The notes beneath the pieces are model-generated. The model did no database searches. It was given only the letters and a program-made list of their open reading frames with translations, and was not told the DNA's origin. The position numbers and the translations under genes were made by a program. Shown piece after piece: positions 25,201 through 35,314 of a stretch of DNA of 64,000 nt (position 1 is the stretch's first letter; each line of letters starts with the position of its first letter). Where the stretch lies: assembly GCA_012934845.2 (NCBI GenBank), contig WNNJ02001257.1:157834-221833 (forward strand). The letters are read 5' to 3'. The stretch is from Pomphorhynchus laevis. Lineage: Eukaryota > Acanthocephala > Palaeacanthocephala > Echinorhynchida > Pomphorhynchidae.

Positions 25201-26866
25201 TAATAGTAGCCCAATTATAGCTGACTTGTTTTTAAGCTTTATAGAATATGAATTTGTTCATAAATGTGTAAAAACTAAATCTAAACAATATAAATATATG
25301 AAATATATGTTTCGATACATTGATGATATATGTGTATTTACTTCTAATAATTTTTATTCAAGTAGTGAGCACATTTATCCAGAAAGCCTTATTCTTAACA
25401 AAACCAATATTAATGATAAAAAAGGTGTATACCTAGATATGAACATTAAATTAACATTAACTAAAACTACTATTAATTTATATCGTAAAGATGACATATT
25501 TAAATTTACAAGAAACATTTTTGCATGAGCATTCATGCATACCATATAATATAAAATATAATACATTAAATAATGAAATTTTAAGAATTGCAACAATATG
25601 TAATGATATTGGCTTTCTTCAAAATCATTTAAATAATTTAATAGATACATATTTTAAACTAGATTACTATAAAAATAACATCAAACAGAAAATAGTAAAA
25701 TATATAAATCAACACAATAATATAAAGAATAAATTTAAACTCTTAAGTGGCAAATTTTTATGGATGATAATAAATAATATACTTTGCATTAGAATAAGAT
25801 ACTAGATAGTTTTATCAGACGAAATACATCATTAGCATGTATTTGGCTCCGCTGCTATGTTGGGTAGAGGAGTCAGGGGCCGAAACCTGATAGCATAGCA
25901 GTTACTCCTGATGACCTCTAATTCGTATTCTGATACAACTTTCAATTTTTGTAACTTGATTTAAATTATAAAAATTTTAAAATAAAAATTAACGAAAAAT
26001 CTACATTTAAGATTTTAATCTTAATTTAACTCGATTGCATCTATAAGCTGAAATTCTTCTGGTTGTAGCGCAATATTATCTTTACAGTTATTGTTCCTAT
26101 TCTTGATACATCAGGACGCTATTTTAATCTATACTAATAAATACACCGTATTTACTACAAATTTTAAAATTTAAACTTTAAAATTAAAATTTACTAATTT
26201 TTAAACTTATTTGTGATCATTATTTTTGAACACCTAAATTTGAAATAGTTGATTTTAACCAAGTTTTTTAATCAATTCATTTTAGAAAGAGCTAACGAGC
26301 TCTTATGTCTAATGGTTTTCTTCTACTAGGCAAATCAACGTCCAAATTACCCCTTAAATATCTACATTTATAACCTAACATTACATAATGACTCTGCTAA
26401 AAATAGACTAGAAAGAATAAATCAAATTTAGATGACTATTTCAATTGCGTGAATTAATAGTTTGTTCTATTAGATTAAATAATATTTGAATGCATAATTT
26501 AATTACCACAAAATTGCTATTTAGAAAATTATTAAATCATAATTTATTTCTTCTGGAATATATTAAAATACTCTTTTGTTAGTCAATCTGTATTCATAAA
26601 TTTGTCTAAATCTAGAAATTAAAAACTCAAAATAATCTTAAATTTTAAAATTACTAAAAATGTTGTAAGAATAGTATTTCACCTTGCTGGCCAATTTTTC
26701 CGAAAATGCCTGATCCTGTACTAGCAGGGGTTTGAAATAAAAAACTGCTTGCCGTAGTGGTTTTCAAAGGATTTACATTTAATGAAAACAATGACGATGT
26801 AGTAGTTGTAGTTGCTGATGATGGATCCGAAGATTTTGCTGCAAAACCGCCAAAGCTAAAAGGCAT
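13206..26866 (-). CDS. nup54: Nuclear pore protein Nup54, seven exons
   Basis: Seven exons splice in consistent phase to a 470-residue protein (human has 507): 26683-26866, 21310-21530, 20444-20638, 20102-20393, 13743-13829, 13520-13689 and 13206-13469 (stop TGA). The start ATG at 26866 opens MPFSFGGF, like the FG-rich Nup54 N-terminus. Exon 2 has LFGDQRDTTITKWNQLQ, exon 3 VEGIKPLPNDTTE, exon 4 SNPPDG, exon 5 LWKQANMENPEPEELMPI, and exons 6-7 the coiled coil ending LVRLNVKIKPGFALSRDEE. All match the family in order. Nup54 joins Nup62 and Nup58 in the central channel complex of the pore. The FG part is short. All introns are GT-AG. Four of the six introns are small (50, 53, 50 and 671 bp); the 5.2-kb and 6.3-kb introns are filled with retroelements. 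Confidence 0.92.
13974..14065 (-). pseudogene. Partial duplicate of nup54 exon 7 inside intron 4
   Basis: About 90 bp match 13340-13434 of exon 7 (frame LYARHSNLISQVVGSEAGPK versus LYARLSNLLSQVMVSESGPK). It lacks splice sites and sits just upstream of exon 5, so it is a dead internal duplication. Confidence 0.75.
14262..14330 (-). ncRNA. Hammerhead-like motif in ordinary strand order, minus
   Basis: Minus strand: ACACUGAUGA, GUC, loop, GAC, GAAAC, then a small hairpin ending AGUA. Stem II is GUC/GAC; stem III is ACU/AGU, followed by A at the cleavage position. Stem I is not convincing. Flanks (ATTCCGTGTGA, CCACTGCTGGATGCAGAGGAGGA) show it belongs to the repeat family at 35.97-36.9 kb. Confidence 0.45.
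14592..14648. repeat. Short perfect hairpin with extra arm
   Basis: GGCCTCTTCAG and CTGAAGAGGCC form an 11-bp stem around AAAACA. The right arm is repeated once more about 17 bp downstream. It lies in nup54 intron 4; it may be the tip of an inverted-repeat element. Confidence 0.6.
14930..15480 (-). mobile_element. RTE-type LINE 3' fragment
   Basis: The minus strand encodes the C-terminal part of an RTE-type ORF: NEEIRNQFGLRLIIEKLRER, then RRLQWPRY, preceded by pieces resembling the RT tail (AAWMKW, SEVENLQN). Frames are broken several times. Only the end of the element is present; it is inserted in nup54 intron 4 in the gene's orientation. Confidence 0.6.
15811..18500 (+). mobile_element. 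Penelope-like retroelement with N-terminal GIY-YIG (Naiad-type), copy A
   Basis: The frame opens at about 15811 with Cys pairs (KCNVCD, NNCNCNT) followed by GIY-YIG (VVYLIQCTCGLQYIGKT, catalytic Arg in LKTRFRQH, Glu in LLEKEDFW). Then come a Lys/Asn-rich linker and the RT domain: YWNPKLHKNPIKPRFI, YDFSTLYTNL (motif A), GVPMGG (motif B), FRYIDDICVF (motif C, catalytic YIDD). In the family, GIY-YIG cuts the target and RT copies the RNA. The nuclease precedes the RT, the permuted order described for Naiad elements. The RT part has about two frame breaks and a small internal deletion relative to copy B. The 5' end is truncated. The 3' end (18361-18500) carries GAAAC and CUGAUGA. It sits in nup54 intron 4, opposite in orientation. 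Confidence 0.85.
18441..18500 (+). ncRNA. Hammerhead-like words at Penelope-like 3' end
   Basis: UUAGGGGCC-GAAAC is followed 22 nt later by CUGAUGA-CCUCUAA. The flanking UUAGGGG and CCUCUAA can pair as a 7-bp stem II (one G-U). No convincing cleavage strand was found, although CGUC occurs downstream in this copy and not in copy B. Penelope-like elements are known to carry hammerheads; this one looks partial. Confidence 0.4.
18501..20101. other. nup54 intron 4, AT-rich remainder
   Basis: Mostly AT-rich intron sequence without a recognisable element, apart from the hammerhead-like motif at 19841-19895. The small open frame at 19636-19836 on the minus strand shows no family resemblance. Confidence 0.4.
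19841..19895 (+). ncRNA. Hammerhead motif in ordinary (type I) order
   Basis: GGCGUUAUU, CUGAUGA, A-GGC, AUUAUA, GCC, GAAA, CAUU with loop and AGUGU, then U at the cleavage position. Stem II is GGC/GCC; stem III is ACAUU/AGUGU, 5 bp with one G-U. Stem I pairs AUA with UAU after a U-U mismatch, so it is weak. Core strands are complete and in the normal type I order. Confidence 0.5.
20727..21282. repeat. Compound minisatellite in nup54 intron 2
   Basis: Degenerate units of about 18-20 bp (TAATTGTACGTTTGAAC type) form two blocks, 20727-20935 and about 21020-21180. Each block is followed by the same 80-110 bp tail (AAACAC-TATAAATAAGTGTTT-GAGGTGGGCATTG-GGTAAAATACGAAATATTTAGAGC). The whole block-plus-tail has thus been duplicated. 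Confidence 0.8.
21700..22490 (-). mobile_element. Two tRNA-headed SINE copies with hammerhead-like segment
   Basis: Two direct copies about 375 bp apart share the minus-strand sequence CAGCTTAGTGTATATAGCG (box A-like), then CCTGAGTTCGAATCC (box B consensus GTTCGAATC), about 40 bp apart as in a tRNA promoter. Downstream on the minus strand the second copy has GGGUC-GAAAC and AUCAGCAGCUGAUUA, a decayed form of the second hammerhead family. They lie within the large nup54 intron 1. Confidence 0.6.
22620..24240 (+). mobile_element. 5'-truncated non-LTR element with RT and nuclease-like C-terminus
   Basis: Begins within the RT (AFAASTLPLMQRI, then VIQKWCADDLSC with the catalytic ADD). It continues through the RT tail (ITTEGIEVLGGPAGNSIF), then SKVEFRDAICPRYAWPLHN, a Cys/His finger (CICGYLNTAIHSMSC) and VRHNVVRD. 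The C-terminus has RLDIVCSGLFGG, FFEVSIHNPLAPSY and FIPLIFSSLGG, resembling the restriction-like nuclease found in some non-LTR elements. At least three frame breaks are present. The same family occurs on the minus strand at 57.5-60.26 kb. Sits in nup54 intron 1. Confidence 0.7.
24420..25945 (+). mobile_element. Penelope-like retroelement, copy B (5'-truncated)
   Basis: Closely matches copy A from its linker region to the 3' end. The first 231-codon frame carries YWNPKLHKNPIKPRF and YDFSTLYTNL. The next carries GVPMGGNSSPIIADLF and FRYIDDICVF. About two frame breaks separate the parts. The 3' tail 25801-25945 repeats the copy A tail, including GGGGCC-GAAAC and CUGAUGA-CCUCUAA. The GIY-YIG part is absent. 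The 5' boundary falls in an AT-rich run, consistent with incomplete reverse transcription. Confidence 0.85.
26030..26125. mobile_element. SINE fragment
   Basis: About 95 bp (GATTGCATCTATAAGCTGAAATT, split here as GATTGCATCT and AAGCTGAAATT, then TTATTGTTCCTATT and ACATCAGGACG) match 22185-22275 of the tRNA-headed SINE. No promoter part is present. Confidence 0.65.
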
Positions 26867-28690
26867 CTGAAATTTTAGACTTTTAGATGCTCAAGATTTC
26901 GGCACAAATAACCGAAAGTCAAAAAATAGAAGAAACCACCATTCTGAAATATATTTCTTCGTTCAAGAGATTTCATTTGTAAAAATTACTTCATTACCTT
27001 AAACTTTTTAAAATGACAATTAAAGTTGTCGCGTGTAAATTTAGATAATAATATAAAATGATATATTACATTAATGTGAGTTTTCACTCAGATCATGCGC
27101 ACTTGGCTTATGCAAAAACAAAAAGTTGCATAAAAAGAAAAAATATAGGCATGCCAAAAATAATCTATACGACTGGTTTATTGGAAGGCAAGGGAGGATT
27201 GTGTGTCGTTCTCTGAGAAAAACTAAATTTTTAATGAGGTAAAAAGTTTCAATGCCGCCTGTATGTTTTAGCATATTCCATCAATTTTGGGCAACGTGAT
27301 CTTCGAGATATGAGCGCACGAAAAGACTTTTGCGATCATAATGGCATAAGCTGAACAAGACAGAATATATTGTGGTAGTCGTGCACTTATACAAGTCATA
27401 TAAGTGGGCATAGCGTAGCTTGTACATTCCTTAACGCCAATATGAAGTTTTAAAACATTATACGTCAAGTTACGGTAGATTTATGATTAGAAAGCATAAC
27501 GTTTCTTAAAAGCTCTGTCATTAAGTCTACAGAGGTAAAAGACATCTTTGATTAACTTCAGCGTGCCTTTGACAAATCTCAGAATAAATAATTTTTTTAA
27601 GAATTTTTTTTAGCTTTTAGATAAAACCTCAAAGCTAGTTTCTACAAGCTTAACTCTCGAAAGAGAGATGGTCATTGTGGTCAAGGCACCACCTCTACGA
27701 AATTTCACTACTTCAGTTTGTTGGTATTACAATACATGATCAGTGCTAACAAGGGTGTTTTGCGGGCCACCTAGCATAACACATTTGTTAATAACAAGCG
27801 GTTATGATTGTTTCAAAGCAATGGATATACATAGAGTCCGTTCTAATATCGCCTTCGACAGCATTGGAAAACCCTTTGAGCCCACAGTATTTGTACAAGT
27901 TTCCAGAAGCCTTTTGATAATCTTTGAATATAATGTATAAGGACGATATTAGTCATGAAAGCAAATTTTAATTGTCTCTTTTTAAAATTCAAAGTAGACA
28001 CCGAAAATTTGAATTCTTAAGTTGTTAAAAGAATGCCTCGTGAAGCAAAAAAGTAGTTGTCATGATAAAAATTAGTAATTTACAAGTGTGATTTAAGAAC
28101 ACAATTCTCAATGACGAATTTATTATCGATGTCGTTTTTACCTTTGCAAAATACCTTGAATACCCCGATCTTCAGGAAATTAAAATATGGGATTCGAGCA
28201 GGTTAAAAATGAACCAGAAATTACACGACAAAAACAATGAGGCTTTCAAATATTTGACACATATCACGTCTGTTTCTTAAGCCTTTTTCATAAAACGCAG
28301 GGTTCGTTCAATTTCGTCAGCGGAAAAAGGTAAGTTAGAAAAATTAAAATGTGTTAGAGTTACGTTTACACTGTCGTTGGAAAAGTCTCGTCGATACCGA
28401 AATCATAGAGAATAATACTAAACTGGTCTACCCGAAATTTAAGGAAATACCAAAAAATTAAAAGACGTAATGCATATAAGCAGCCATGGAGCCTTTTCAA
28501 GAACCTCTGTTGCTCTTAGTGTAGGTAAAGCATCTGAAACTTTGCAATAGCTTACACCTAGTCCTCGCAGTAAAACGTAATCATTATGAATAAAACAATT
28601 GTGTCGAACATTTTTAAACAACGCTAACAGTATGAGCTGATAAACCAGTGTGGTCTAGAAATCCGTTTTGGAATTTTCCTTTACTGCTTA
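26867..28690. other. Region upstream of nup54 without recognised gene
   Basis: Less repetitive than the rest of the window. Short open frames (for example 27743-27940 plus, 28439-28621 minus) show no family resemblance and I do not call them. The nup54 promoter should lie just above 26866, but I see no decisive core promoter element. Confidence 0.35.
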
Positions 28691-28711
28691 AGAGAAACAC
28701 AAGCACCTCAG

Positions 28712-31010
28712 TTAACTTTCTTCAATGTGGAGAAGCAGCGACTTTAGTCCTAGTCCATTCCGGATGAATGAATACCTAACCTTATCTCTAAGACTAAGAC
28801 CGACCACATAGCGAAGGATCTTCACTTCGGTCGCCTGTATCCGAGATATTATCCTTTCGGTCATAACACAAAGCTCATGACCATAGGTTAAGATAGGAAC
28901 GAAGATTGCGTGATAAACCGATAGCTTTGCCCGAAGACTCAACTCACGCTTCACCACGACATACCTGTACAAAGAACGTATAGCTGCGTTAGCTGCACAA
29001 ATTCGCTTCTCAATCTCCTTGAAGTTTCTGCCGTCCCTCGAGAAAAATACCCAGAGATACTTGAAATCATCCACATCAGGAAGAACCTTTTCCACAATCC
29101 GGATTGACATTGGCATCTGAATCCGAGACGAACACATAGAGACAGTCTTAGAGGGACTAACCAACATCCCTGCCGCTTGACATTCTACCGTGAATCGATC
29201 TAGGAGGCATTGTAAATCCTCAAGACAAGAAGCCAACAAAACAACGTCATCTGCAAAAGAAGAGATGGTATACTGATAGTGATCCGTAGTTTCCCGACCT
29301 GGACGAATGCCGCATTGTTCCTCTTGCAACTGTCCCTCAACTATAGGCCGTATATTTAACTGAAAGATCCTAGCAAATAGCTTACCAGTTTGGCTAAGAA
29401 GAGTGATGCCCCAATAATTAGAACACACTCTTCGGTAATCTTTCTTAAAGATCGGTACCACCACCCCAGTTCGTCACTCACTAGGAACCTTGCCCGAGTT
29501 GAATGCAACATTGAAGACCCGTGTTAGACACGTCATGCCAACAAGGTTGAGAGCCTTTAAAGCTTCAGGTCGGATCTTGTCTACCCAGAAGACTTGCCGT
29601 TACGAAATTTATAACAACAGCAATGACCTATTCCAAAGAGATGAGCTCATCCGTTGGTTATAAAGGATCTACTTCAACAACAGAAGGCATATCCATCGGA
29701 TTGAGGAGACTCCTAAAATGCTCTTTCCAACAACCAAGAATTTCTTTAATATCAGTCAGCATAGATCCTGCCTTGTCATAAACAGTTTAAGAAGTTTTCT
29801 GATTTTCAACACGAAGGTTCCTGATCGTCCTCCAGAACTTCTTCGAAGCTGACCTATAATCAAAATCTAAGTGCTCTCCAAACTTATCCCAAGCCGCCTT
29901 CTTCGCTTCAGTAACTGATCGAGCTGAAGCTATCTTTGCCCTTGGGTACTTGTCCACAGCTTCCACTGATTTATCTGACAAAGTTACTTTATAAGCGAGC
30001 TTCTTCTGTTGGACAAAATCTCTAACTGTTGGTGTCCACTAAGCAGTTCGAGTATTTCCTCTTTTACAAGCACCTAATGCATTCGAGCCAAAACTTTTCA
30101 ACGTTGCTTTGGCAAGCAAGGGTATAAACATCTTCCATTCCTGATAAATGCTCTTCACCTATTCTGGCAACCGAGAGAAGTCCTCCCGAATGTCGCCAGA
30201 AAAACGTTCTTTGACAGAAACATCTGCTAGACGCTCCCAACACGCCCTCACACAAAGTTTGGGTTTACCAGGCTTGTCTAGCATCCGATCCGGCCATCGA
30301 AATTTACTAACTACAAGGTAGTGATCAGTTGACAGATCAGCCCCTCTCTTCATACGAGTGTCCAGAACATAACGTCGCAGATCAGATGAAACAATTACAA
30401 AATCGATCATTGATCTTTGACTGATAGAATCCTGATGCCATGTGCATCTATGGATCTCCTTATGTTCAACATAGTGTTGCTTATGCACAAATTGTTACGA
30501 GAACAAAAGTGCAATAATTCAACACCATTCGCATTCAGATCATAGTCCGTGCTACTGTCGCTACCAACATGAGCATTAAAGTCACCTAATAGAACGAGTG
30601 AATCTCCAACAGGAGTACTATCAAGCAGATCCTGAATATCTTCCACGAAGGCCGCGTATTCCGAGATAATGTTGGGATCATACGCACACACAACATTTAT
30701 CTCCTTTCCCTCTTTGACTAAAAGTCTCAGAGACGCCAGCATTTTTTTCACTGGCTTAAACCTCTCTACCACGAACGACAACTGGGAACTTGTAAGTATC
30801 CCTACACCCGTATGTCGTCACTTTCCGTTGATAACTCCCGAATAGTTCAAGGTTCAGCCTTGATCCAAAAGTTTAGTTCCAGTTCCATAATAGTGAAGAG
30901 AAGACACTCAGACTATTTCAAGACCGAAGCGAACCATCTTTTCAACTAATTCTGGTTCCTTCCCCGTCAGTGAGATGACATTCCACGTTCCTACATGAAG
31001 GCTAGTCCGC
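28712..31010 (-). mobile_element. Degenerate LINE with AP-type endonuclease and RT
   Basis: Minus strand, in order: WNVISLTGKEPELVEKM (start of the endonuclease, about 30.99 kb), LLGDFNAHVGSD and SMIDFVIVSSDLR with STDHYLVVSKF (catalytic Asp and His blocks), RT entry VVPIFKKDYRRVCSNYWGITL, FADDVVLLAS (catalytic ADD), and the tail TYGHELCVMTERII then ATEVKILRYVVG. The element is about 2.3 kb, with many stops and frame breaks, so it is long dead. Its architecture matches APE-type LINEs common in animals; the exact clade is not certain. Confidence 0.75.
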
Positions 31011-31189
31011 TTCGGACCAGCACTGACCAGTGTTCTTCATAGACATTAAGATCCATCATATTAAATAATAATATATTTATAATATATAAATTATATAATT
31101 ATATCATATATTAAATATAATATTTATTATAACATATATTGAACTCCGACATGGCCGGTCCAAAGCCTGTGCTGAGAAAGGATAAGGGG

Positions 31190-31830
31190 AGTATAAACAG
31201 AAAAGTCATTAATTGAACGGAACGAACGTTTGAACGAACGGACTGCATGAACGACTGAACAAACGTGTTGATCGAACATACTAAACGAACGGACTGAAAG
31301 AACGGGATGAACAAACGGACTGAACGTATTGAACGAACGGTATGAACGAAGAATGAAAGACTGAACGAACGGTATGAACGAAGAATGAACGAATGGACTG
31401 AACGAACATACTAAATGAACGGAGTGAACGAGCGGACTGAATGAACGCAATGAACAAACGGACTGAACGAAAGGAATGAGCGAAGGGAATGAACGAATGA
31501 ACTAAAGAACGGGCTGAACGAACATATTGAACGATCAAATTAAACGAACAGGCTGAACGAACGGACTGAACGGGCTGAACGAACGAAATGAACAAACGGA
31601 CTGAACGGGCTAAACGAACGAAATGAACAAACGGACTGAACGGGCTGAACCAACGAAATGAACAAACGGACTGAACGGGCTAAACGAATGAAATGAACAG
31701 ACGGACTGAACGGACGGAATTAATGAACGGCCCGAACACAAATACTAAAAGAAACAAATTAAACGAACATATTGAATGATAAAACTGAACGAACAAAATG
31801 AGCGAACGGACTGAACGAGCACAATGAATT
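31190..31830. repeat. GAAC-based minisatellite
   Basis: About 640 bp of degenerate GAACGAACGGACT-type units, 12-13 bp apart with 4-bp substructure. The minus strand is open in several frames at once (RSF/VHS/VQS-rich peptides) purely because the units lack stop words. These frames are not genes. It lies between two LINEs. Confidence 0.85.
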
Positions 31831-31899
31831 CGTCTGCGGAATTATTGTTTATCAGTTTGATAATTTTTTATTATTCTTAGTGGGCTTGTAGGCGCACCG

Positions 31900-33510
31900 T
31901 TGACACGCATTTGCCACTCAAAATAAATTTCTATCTCTATCCATATTCTTCTTCCTGTTTATCCCGTTTGGCGGGGTCTGCATGCCAGTTCGCTGGTGAC
32001 CAAATGCCCTATCCGCTGTGTCTTCAGGCGTGAGTCCGACCATTTTCATATCATTCAGTAGGGTATATATCATTCAGTAGGGCATTCACTATATGATTGC
32101 TATTAGCAATAGCAACTTGTTTCCTTGCTTTCTTTTTCGCTCGGTGGTACTCATCCTTGTTCTCCTGCGTTTGTGCTATCCAGAGAGCCTTATAGGAATT
32201 TTCTTTGCCTTCACCGCGTCTTTGACCTCTTCTGTCGAACCAAGTTTCTTTGTCGATGGATTGTTGACATGGCTTGGTGGATCCGAGTATCTGCGTTGCA
32301 GCTAGGTGGATCACACAGCGCAACGCGGTCCAGATGTCCTGAACTCCATGTCGGCTAGGCAGTCTTATCCGGGCCAGCTTTGCCTTTTTTCCAAATTTGT
32401 CTTCTTTCCTCAGTTTCCACTATTTGATTAGGCTCGTCTTCGTTTATCTGGCCTCGGATTACGGTGATTTCAAGTTTCAGGTCGCATATCAGTGGCTTGT
32501 GTTGAGTCGCTGTGGTCCCGGATGGGTTGACCTTCGTGTCGAGCACCTTTTGCCTCACCAGGACGAAATCAATTTGCGACTTCCTGGTTTGTGTGCCCGT
32601 TCCATAGTTGTGCGTGTACAAGTGGGTCGGCCTTTATGTGAAATTTGTGTAGGTGATGGTTAGGTTGTGCGTAGTTGCAAACTCTAGAAGTTGTTCCCCT
32701 TATGCGTTCTTCTCACCGATGCCATATCCACCATGACATTCACTCTCGTCCGTCTGTCTAACATAGGTATTCATGTCACCGGCTATGATCACATAGTCTT
32801 CTTCTGGTACTTCTGCCATCTTATCATCTAGCATTTCCCAAAAATCCAGTTTTTCGTCATCTGTCTACCCTGTTTGAGGGGCGTACGCAGATAAGTAGTG
32901 TACGTTTGTTTCGCACAATGCCAGCTTGATCTTCATCAACCTCCCTGTGTATCGCGTCATTTCTCACACTTGGTATCTGTGTCTCTCCGCTACGGCAATG
33001 GCCAATCCATTTCGTAATGTCTCTGAACCCATGTAGTACAGTGTACCGGTCTCCAATTTCCTTGGCTTTTCCTCCCTTTCATTTGGTCTTTTGAATTGCA
33101 CAGATGTCAATCTTTCTCCTCTTTAGGTCAACTGCAATCTCTCGAGATTTACCCGTCAGTGTTCCTACGTTGAGCGTCGCCACTCGTATGTATGTTTGGA
33201 CAAGATTACTTGCGTTTCAAAGACGTCTTTCTGTCGGGAACCCTCGCTTATTTGTCGAACAGACCGTGCCTTGTCTGAGCGTACACCCTCGAAAATTTTT
33301 CGAACAGGCCGGATGGCACCTCCTGAACGCGTCTTCTACATAGGACAGCTTAGTATTGCCGGGTCATTTTGGTTGTACTTTCTTATGGTTGATGGGTGCG
33401 ACAGTTGTTGTCTTGATCACCTGCCGCATGCTTGTCGTCGGTAAGGTCTGAGTTTGGTATACACTCCCGGAATGGAAGCGCTATCCAGTGGTACTGCGAG
33501 GAGGAACGGA
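31900..33510 (-). mobile_element. Degenerate RTE-type LINE, endonuclease part
   Basis: Minus strand: NVGTLTGKSREIAVDLKRRK (33.1-33.2 kb), DFWEMLDDKMAEVPEEDY then IIAGDMNTYV (endonuclease core), YGTGTQTRKSQIDFVLVR and TATQHKPLICDLKL (final endonuclease block). The linker follows with KKKARKQVAIANSNH. The RT is absent below 32.05 kb. Frames are broken repeatedly. The endonuclease order and linker are those of RTE-like elements. Confidence 0.7.
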
Positions 33511-33781
33511 CCGCACCACCTCTCTCTATCTATATTATTTTCAATATCATATCTAATTAAATTTATATCATATTAATTTTCATTCTTTATTGTAGTCATA
33601 TAATGACGAAAGTGTTGAATATAAACGTCCTTTACTTTATACTTTTCTGTAAATGTAAATTTTTAAAGCCAGGATTAATTATTTGTGTTAAAAACATATA
33701 AATATATTTTTATAAAAATATTCCAGATAAACAATTTATTGAAATTTTGATGAAACTGCAATTTGCTTCAATCCTATAAGG

Positions 33782-33862
33782 CAGTAGAAGTACGATAAAT
33801 TTCATTATTGGTAGATATCATCAGCTACTGATCCAATACCTACATTTCACGGTTTCGGTCCT
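33782..33862 (-). ncRNA. Hammerhead-type motif, permuted order, degraded
   Basis: Minus strand: GGACC-GAAA, CCGUGAAAUG, UAUUGG, AUCAGUAG, CUGAUGA, UAUC, then CCAAUA, UCGUA and CUUCUACUG. Outer stem III (UAUUGG/CCAAUA) and stem I (CAGUAG/CUACUG) are kept. Stem II is weak and inner stem III has a bulge. Confidence 0.5.
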
Positions 33863-34140
33863 TTTAATGCTGGCTGAAGATTATTTGACTCATCTGCTTA
33901 TTTTGTCATTTATTTTTAATGACTAAATTAGTTTCTATAAATAGTTTGATAATAAAAATAAATCGCAAATATAGGTAGGGTTTTCAAATTGAAAATAGAT
34001 CCCTCCCCTTCTAATGGTGATTTAATTTGAAATAAGAAATGATTTCAAATACATTTGCAAAATGTTAGACAAAAGTCTTCGATTAAATGTAATAGTCAAT
34101 AACGCTGGCGAGTCAAGTGATCGATAACCAGCATTAAAAA

Positions 34141-34216
34141 GACCGAAACGTGAAATGTAGATATTGGATCAGTAGCTGATGAGGTCAACCAATACTAAAA
34201 TGTAGCGTACTGTTGT
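34141..34216 (+). ncRNA. Hammerhead-type ribozyme motif, permuted order
   Basis: GACC-GAAA-CGU, UAUUGG, AUCAGUAG, CUGAUGA (34176-34182), GGUC, CCAAUA, GCGUA and CUGUUG. Stem II is GACC/GGUC. Stem III has an inner ACGU/GCGU part and an outer UAUUGG/CCAAUA part. Stem I is CAGUAG/CUGUUG with G-U pairs. Cleavage is expected after A34209. It differs in sequence from the satellite family but has exactly the same strand order. Confidence 0.68.
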
Positions 34217-34269
34217 TAGCTTACAGGATTGAAGAAAAGTACAGTGTCATCTAAAATTTCAATTGTAAC

Positions 34270-35300
34270 AACGACTGGACAATTAAATTAACATAATTTA
34301 TTAGTAAATAAATTAAAAATTGGGCAGCGTTACTAAGGAGGCATGTACCATTCCAAGATGAGTCGCATATATATAAGTCACAGTGAACAATTTTCCAAAT
34401 GACTGTCTAAATTTTATCCGTGAATAGTTGAAAAATGAAATTAAAGGCATTCTCTACTATGCAAACCATTAAAAATCGTATCTTCACTTATTAACCTCTA
34501 CAAAATCGTTAATGAATTTGATTACAACTTTTACATGCAATAACAAAATAAATTTTATTCGCCTGCTTAATCATCTAAACTATTTTTTATCAATAATGCC
34601 AGTACGTACCTCATCTAGTTTACGCGTATGTCTTGACTTAGACTTTCTTGACAATTATTGTATTATCAATTATCGTATTATTAATGTAATGTTAGTATTT
34701 ATTGTATTGCTAAGTGTTTATTGTATGTTAAAATAAGTGCTATAGCTAGTCATTGGCTAAGTTATCATAATATTGATTTTGACAATACGTCAACTTTAGC
34801 TTACTAATCTAATTATATTTTGAGAAACATAACATTTAAACATATATTCTATTTAAGGATGCAACATTAACTTATCTACAATAATTTTTTATTGATAAAT
34901 GACCAATTATGTGAATTTATTTGATTCCTGCAGAATTGATAATACATGCATTTTAAAAAATGGAATATATATAATCCCGTCTTGAAACTGACATTTATCG
35001 TAAAATTGGAAATTACAGCTCTATACCAGATTGACCTTTCAATGTTCCGAGGAGATGGCTATTATATAACTTTTTCTGATCTAATTATCAGAAAAAGTTA
35101 TATTTGTTTCAAAAGGTATTTGTTTCTTAAGAATGAAATTGTCATCGAATACAATTCGTAATCGGACGACTAGTAACTCATTAGACATCAATAGATGTGA
35201 GTTAGACATGATCAACATCAATTAAAATCAGCATTTTGTTTTGTCCTAGCTAATATTTAACTGTTTCAACAGTGTTAGATTGTTTTTTATTGTTGTGACG
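34270..35300. other. AT-rich spacer
   Basis: No gene recognised. The open frame at 34512-34736 (hydrophobic, IINVMLVFIVLLSVYCML) has no family resemblance and is probably chance in AT-rich DNA. An inverted repeat AACTTTTTCTGAT / ATCAGAAAAAGTT lies at 35068-35100. Confidence 0.35.
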
Positions 35301-35314
35301 TGATTGATCACTGA

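Larger units (their letters stand above)
33770..34260. repeat. Inverted pair of hammerhead-bearing elements
   Basis: 33770-33890 (minus orientation) and 34080-34260 (plus orientation) share CCAGCATTAAAA, GACCGAAAC, GTGAAATGTAG, TATTGGATCAGTAGCTGATGA, split here as TATTGGATCAG and TAGCTGATGA, and AGGATTGAAG. A transcript through both could fold into a long imperfect duplex. They belong to the second hammerhead family type (GACC/GGUC stem II). Confidence 0.7.

Noticed and set aside
26654-26866. Short FG-rich frame as a stand-alone small protein
   Set aside because: It splices in phase to exon 2 and is the N-terminus of Nup54.
31111-31595. Minus-strand frames rich in RSF/VHS as secreted or membrane proteins
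   Set aside because: They are translations of a short tandem repeat open in several frames.
34512-34736. Small membrane protein
   Set aside because: Hydrophobic frames are expected by chance in TTT/ATT-rich DNA, and there is no supporting context.
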